This document shows positions 59,898 to 64,000 of a stretch of DNA of 64,000 nt, piece by piece. This DNA is from Morella rubra (Eukaryota > Streptophyta > Magnoliopsida > Fagales > Myricaceae). Location: positions 1 to 64,000 of the forward strand of contig RXIC02000167.1 in assembly GCA_003952965.2 (NCBI GenBank), read 5' to 3'. The translations under genes and the position numbers were made by a program. The notes under the pieces were generated by a model, which worked only from the letters and a program-made list of their open reading frames with translations, did no database searches and had not been told where the DNA came from. The first letter of the stretch is position 1. The number at the start of each line of letters is the position of its first letter.

Positions 59898-60790
59898 TTT
59901 TTTTTTTTTTTAATGGCATTTACAGTCACTGTTTACAATATCAGCAGTAAGCTATCCACAGCTATAGCTCCATCCTGTCCACTGTCCAAACCCCATTTAG
60001 CAAGAAGATGCGCCATCCCGTTGCCATCACTCGGATCCAATGCACTCCCCAGTTCTCATTACAGCTCTACAGGTATTTCATTGGCAGTGCTTCTCCTGCG
60101 ATCTCCCAGTCAGGGGCAGTCACCTTGTCCAGGACTTGGTGACATACTATTTGGGAGTCCCCTTCTATAATTGTCTTCTTCTGCTGCCTCCTTGCACTCA
60201 CTGAGGCCGCCATGGATACTGCCAAGTGCCAGTCTTACAGCCATCGCTTTAGCTTTAAGTGGGCTCACACCATGCCTCCTATTTCCATGGGCTTTCATGA
60301 TTTTACCTTTACTGTTTCTGCAGATTGCCCCATAGCTCATGGCCCCTCTTTTCAGAGAAGCATCAAAATTGATTTTCAGCGTGCCTTCCTCTGGGGGGCT
60401 TCCTGACCTGCATCTAAGACTCCTCGTGTGCTGCCCAGGCCGCTACATGCTCCACATATCTCCTCCTGGTTTCCTGAGCAAGCGCCAGAGCATCCGGATA
60501 CATATCCTTATGCACTATATTTCTAGCAAACCACACGGAGTCCATAGCTATGACTGCAAAACGGACTGGTTCTGTACTTCTCTTGGGAGGTTCTTAGACT
60601 CCAATATGAATCTCACCCGCTCCTGGATTCGCATGGCCACAAATGTGTGAAGGCCAGGCCCTTTCCTCCACACAACTCTGCTGAATTGACATCCAAGGAA
60701 CGAGTGGTTTGCCGTTTCCTCATGGCTCCGGCTAAAGGGCATACCTTCCCCTCCTTTCCTCTTGAAAGAACAAAAAGTTGCGCTTTCTGC
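59898..60790 (-). mobile_element. Decayed LINE with zf-RVT and RNase H-like remains
   Basis: Read on the minus strand, about 60755-60560 encodes an HEETANH-type zinc-binding region after a reverse transcriptase (zf-RVT: S.EETANH.FLGCQFSRVVW). About 60340-60110 encodes an RNase H-like (RVT_3) stretch (ICRNSKGKI...PLKAKAMAVRLAL). The T run at 59898-59914 on the plus strand is the poly(A) tail. The element is 5'-truncated, and several frame breaks exist between the two domains. No clear target duplication was found. Confidence 0.65.
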
Positions 60791-61489
60791 TAATATATAA
60801 TGATATCTAATGCGACTTTTTATAAAAATATGTTCCTCAACCATACTCACGGAAACAAAAATGAAATTATGTCCCCAACCATGTGATCTGGGCGCCACAA
60901 CACCACCACCCCCCCCAACCCAAAAAAAAAATATTAACCATGACAACAAGGTGATGAACCAGAGCAAATTATTAGGCATGCGAGAGGCAAGAGAATATAT
61001 AAATGGAGCAACAGGGGTGACGGATGGGGGAAGAGAGAGAGAGAGAGGAAATCTGGAAAGACAAGTATTGCATACTTCAGAGTTCAGATGTGATACCAAA
61101 GCAGAAATTTTACCATATGTTCTCGTACCAAATAACAATAATATCTATTTTCCATGGCTACTACAGAGAACTAAACTTTGTTAACACTAATCGAATGTGT
61201 TCCCATCTTCATTTGAAAAAAAATTGCAACATACTCCGTTATAGGCTTCGGAACTACCAACTCCACCAAAGAGGATCTTGAAATTGCTTAATAGAGCAAC
61301 TAAGCTCACAAGAAATGGATATCTTGTCTTTTGTAGTAAATGAGCGAACACTTGGGAAGAATCAAATTGTGTAGTAAATGAGCGAACACTAGGGAAGAAT
61401 CATATTGTGTAGTAAATGAGCGAACACTTGCGAAGAATCATATTGTGTGTAGTCAGTCTTTTTCCAGTTTGATTGATGTTACGGTATAG
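60791..61489. other. Intergenic between the LINE relic and the PGM-like gene
   Basis: No gene is seen. A poly(C)/poly(A) stretch lies at about 60901-60930 and a GA-rich run at 61030-61047. A short tandem array is listed separately. The last part may be 3' UTR of the downstream gene on the minus strand. Confidence 0.45.
61333..61447. repeat. Three 38-bp tandem units
   Basis: Units starting GTAGTAAATGAGCGAACACT at 61333, 61371 and 61409 follow each other with one or two substitutions each. They lie about 40 bp beyond the PGM-like stop codon on the transcript side, so they probably fall in its 3' UTR. Confidence 0.9.
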
Positions 61490-63642
61490 TTAGTTAGACT
61501 TTTCTTTCTCTGGATGCTTCTCTGTTGCTACATCACTGGGGAGATCAATGCCAGAAGGAATTTTTCCAGGATAGTTAGTTGCTGAGGAAGCAGACCCCAT
61601 CATACTGAAGAAAGAGAAAAAAGAAAAAGAAAAAAAGGGGAGTCAGAAGGTGATGCTGGTTAAGCTAGAATAGTAATTCTCGATTATGAAGAAGACAATT
61701 CTCACCTTCTATCGATGAAGACCATTGAACGAAGCTCACAATTGGCAAAACTGCACAAACAAATTGTGTTTTTCTATGTTAGTTAAGTTGGATGCAAATC
61801 CAAGGCATATAAAACAGCATATGGTCCAAAAGTTTATGAAGATCTCCGTTCTTGAGCAATATGAGGTACGAATTGGGATTAGAAAATAAAAGTGGTATTC
61901 AACCCATTCGAGAGAATCAGACAAGAAGTAAACCACAAACTGTATCACCTGAACCCTACGTCAATCATTGGCAGAAATCCTTATTCTGGAAAATATGATG
62001 GAAAACAACTTTGTATGATCACAAAATTCCCACTCCAATTCGAACAAGTGAAACTATACTACCGAAGGGGCACAAGTGCCTGTCACGAAGGTGTCTAATC
62101 AGAACAGAGAGTTGGAACCAGAAATTCCAACAAATAATACAAGCAAATAGAAAGTTTATCCTTCATCAGGGATGGCCCAGGAAATTTGGAGACGTTGTTT
62201 GATTAGTACGAGATTATCAAGAAAAGGTTCAGAAGAAGCATATCTCATGCAAAATGTAATAAATATCCTTGAGTAGAAGAGCATAGGTTTAAAAAAATGA
62301 ACCACATAGCTAAATTACTACTAGAGCAAAAAGCTTATCAACTTCAGATAGTTCCTTCTTAATTATTTTAGTTTAAATGCTGAGAACCCGATTTTGTGTT
62401 TACTAGTGAGCGTACGTAGTACTTACTGTGTGCATATTTCACTCTTCACAAATGGGTCACAATCATTTCCAAAAGCACTTAGCGTATGAAACAAGAATCC
62501 ACTGTGGCTGACAATTGCAATCTCCTTCTCTTCACGTGTCCACAACCTGGACCCATTGGAACAATGGGAGAAATAAAATATATTATTTTGCAATGTTTTC
62601 ATGGCCGTACTTCCAACCAGGTAACCAGGAATGCTTCTGAATGTCTAGAGAAATATCCAATTCAACAAAGGAAAAATGGCAAAAAAGATATACAAAAACC
62701 ATGTGAAAAAAATTGATCACCACCATAATTCAAGTATTTTATATGCTAGTTCACAATATGAAAGAGAAGGAATGACAGCTTCTTTAGTGTTTCAAAATAT
62801 AAACAATTCCAAATTTCACCCCCTGTTATTCTTAGCTTGGCCATACAGAATTTTATTCCTTCTTGATTGTTATGTTGGTTAACAAAATATTAACCTTCTT
62901 GGAAAGACAGATAAAAGAAAAAGAACTAGTAAAATAGGCAATCACCATTTCAAAAACTTTTGTCCCCTAGCAGCAACTTCTTCATTTTTCTCCCTAATGT
63001 CAGGCTTCCACAAGATGTCATCATCACTTTCTATCTGAACAAGAATAGCAACGGGACTAAGATTAAAACTTAAATTGAAACGAGGGCTAGAAAAACAAAT
63101 CAGTAGTCACAGGAAAATTGACCGTGAAAGCCACTTGTTCCCATGACAAAGCACCAATTCTGGTAATTTACTTACCAGTGAAAAATCAACTGCAGGAAAA
63201 AGATTGCGATAGTCCCTTATGCTTCGCCTCTTATCACATGGATGAACTCCCTATAGTGAAAACAAAAATCACATGAACTCAGGTAACAACTAGTAACTGA
63301 CTGGGGAGAGGAGAGGCGGAGGGGATTGTGCATTCCCTACAAGTTTGACTCACTTCCTTATAAATAATCGGGTTAAGTGCCAAGAAAAATGTCACAAATG
63401 CAATAATGTTTTATACTTGCATGCTCATATGAATGCAGAAAAGTGTCCACCAATATCTGTTAGATGGAACAATACATACCAAATGTTCTCGGCAAGCTTC
63501 TACAGCTATAAATGGTGGGCAATTTAGACTTGAAATTGCAGGACGGCCACTGTTCCCTGTATTTGCAACCATAAGAGGAGGTACATTTACCCCATCAGTG
63601 TATGCTTCCCCACCAAAGACTCCAACTGCTGTTTGCATGGTC
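61490..63642 (-). CDS. Phosphoglycerate mutase-like protein, 3' part
   Basis: Visible exons (minus strand) are 63642-63480, 63250-63176, 63034-62946, 62546-62427, 61750-61706 and 61604-61490, continuous in frame. They encode about 200 residues to the stop. The sequence matches plant PGM-like proteins of the histidine phosphatase superfamily: RTMQTAVGVFGG, MVANTGNSGRPAISSLNCPP, a conserved EACREHLGVHPCDKRRS block, then FLKWLWTREEKEIAIVSHSGFL with the second catalytic histidine in VSHSG, and a final CELRSMVFIDR. The N-terminal LVRHG catalytic motif lies outside the window. Members dephosphorylate small substrates or act as mutases; the plant substrate is not established. All six introns' visible splice sites are GT..AG. 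The gene is partial because the window ends. Confidence 0.92.
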
Positions 63643-64000
63643 CTGAAATATAACATTGTTCATATCACGTAATTCAAGCATGTAGATTCTAATTTTTTTG
63701 GCGAGCAGCATGTCAATTCTTTTAAAACAAAAGTCCCTTGGGGAATCGATATTCAGAAAAATATGTAAAATAACAAATGACCATGGGCTTTTGTTCTCCC
63801 CATTCCTTTGTGTGTGTCTTAGAACCTATGAAGCACGAACACTTGAAACCTTGGAGTATCTTTGTTCAATACACATTGGACATTGATAGTGCTCAGAAAT
63901 AGACGGGTGCGTCTGTACATGAAACGTATACTTTTTAATTTTGGACACAGGACAACATGGATTGATATGGCCAATAAGGTCGACACATGAGAAGGGATAC
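63643..64000 (-). other. Intron of the PGM-like gene reaching the window edge
   Basis: This sequence lies upstream of the exon at 63642-63480, whose acceptor reads ATATTTCAG. No further exon is recognisable before the edge; the preceding exons must be to the right of the window. Confidence 0.6.

Noticed and set aside
60548-61138. 196-codon open frame on the minus strand
   Set aside because: Only its last 60 or so codons are meaningful (LINE zinc-binding region); the rest reads low-complexity and repeat DNA.
1-64000. CRISPR arrays, bacterial operons, rRNA or tRNA genes
   Set aside because: No regularly spaced identical repeats with spacers, no cloverleaf sequences and no ribosomal sequence were seen; the DNA is plant nuclear.

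Overview
This is nuclear DNA from a eudicot plant, most likely a woody perennial. The genes have many short exons with GT..AG introns and AT-rich intergenic DNA. The families are plant ones: P-class and DYW-class PPR proteins, an oligopeptide transporter, mitochondrial serine hydroxymethyltransferase, the calcineurin-B-like-interacting kinase CIPK8, a glycine-rich-domain protein with DUF1399, a PB1-domain protein, an ODR4-like protein and a phosphoglycerate-mutase-like protein. There is no operon-like organisation. The species cannot be fixed from the sequence alone. Exon coordinates were read from splice motifs, frame continuity and family knowledge. In most genes the exon lengths sum to a whole number of codons and match the family length, which is strong internal support.

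Layout, left to right. 369-2231 (+) is an intronless P-class PPR gene. 3285-3970 is a foldback DNA element. 4939-5208 (+) is a small plant-specific basic protein. 8051-11354 (-) is a six-exon oligopeptide transporter, with a MITE 57 bp upstream of its ATG and one intron whose donor is GA instead of GT. 13584-16960 (-) is a DYW-type PPR gene broken by a frameshift, and a 0.7-kb piece of its 5' end is tandemly repeated inside its own first intron. 18895-24255 (-) is a 15-exon SHMT gene. 26496-33666 (-) is a 14-exon CIPK8 gene with two GC..AG introns and a poly(A) retroposon carrying an internal minisatellite in intron 10.

33667-37218 is the shared divergent upstream region of CIPK8 and the GRDP gene and contains a second foldback element. 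37219-41441 (+) is the eight-exon GRDP gene. 43034-44452 (-) is a PB1-domain gene, followed at 44808-46025 (-) by a roughly 99% identical copy that lacks its last 70 or so codons. 46300-50302 is AT-rich intergenic DNA. 50303-58180 (+) is an eleven-exon ODR4-like gene with a LINE tail and a Tourist-like MITE in its introns. 58858-59875 holds a decayed endogenous pararetrovirus fragment between TA repeats, immediately followed by a decayed LINE in reverse orientation (59898-60790). 61490 to the right edge (-) is the 3' part of a phosphoglycerate-mutase-like gene whose 5' exons lie outside the window.

The genes are unrelated housekeeping, signalling and transport functions rather than a pathway. 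What stands out is structure: two independent tandem duplications of gene 5' halves, non-canonical splice donors in two genes, several small insertions with clear target-site duplications, and the pararetroviral relic. I did not find a convincing new multi-gene system.
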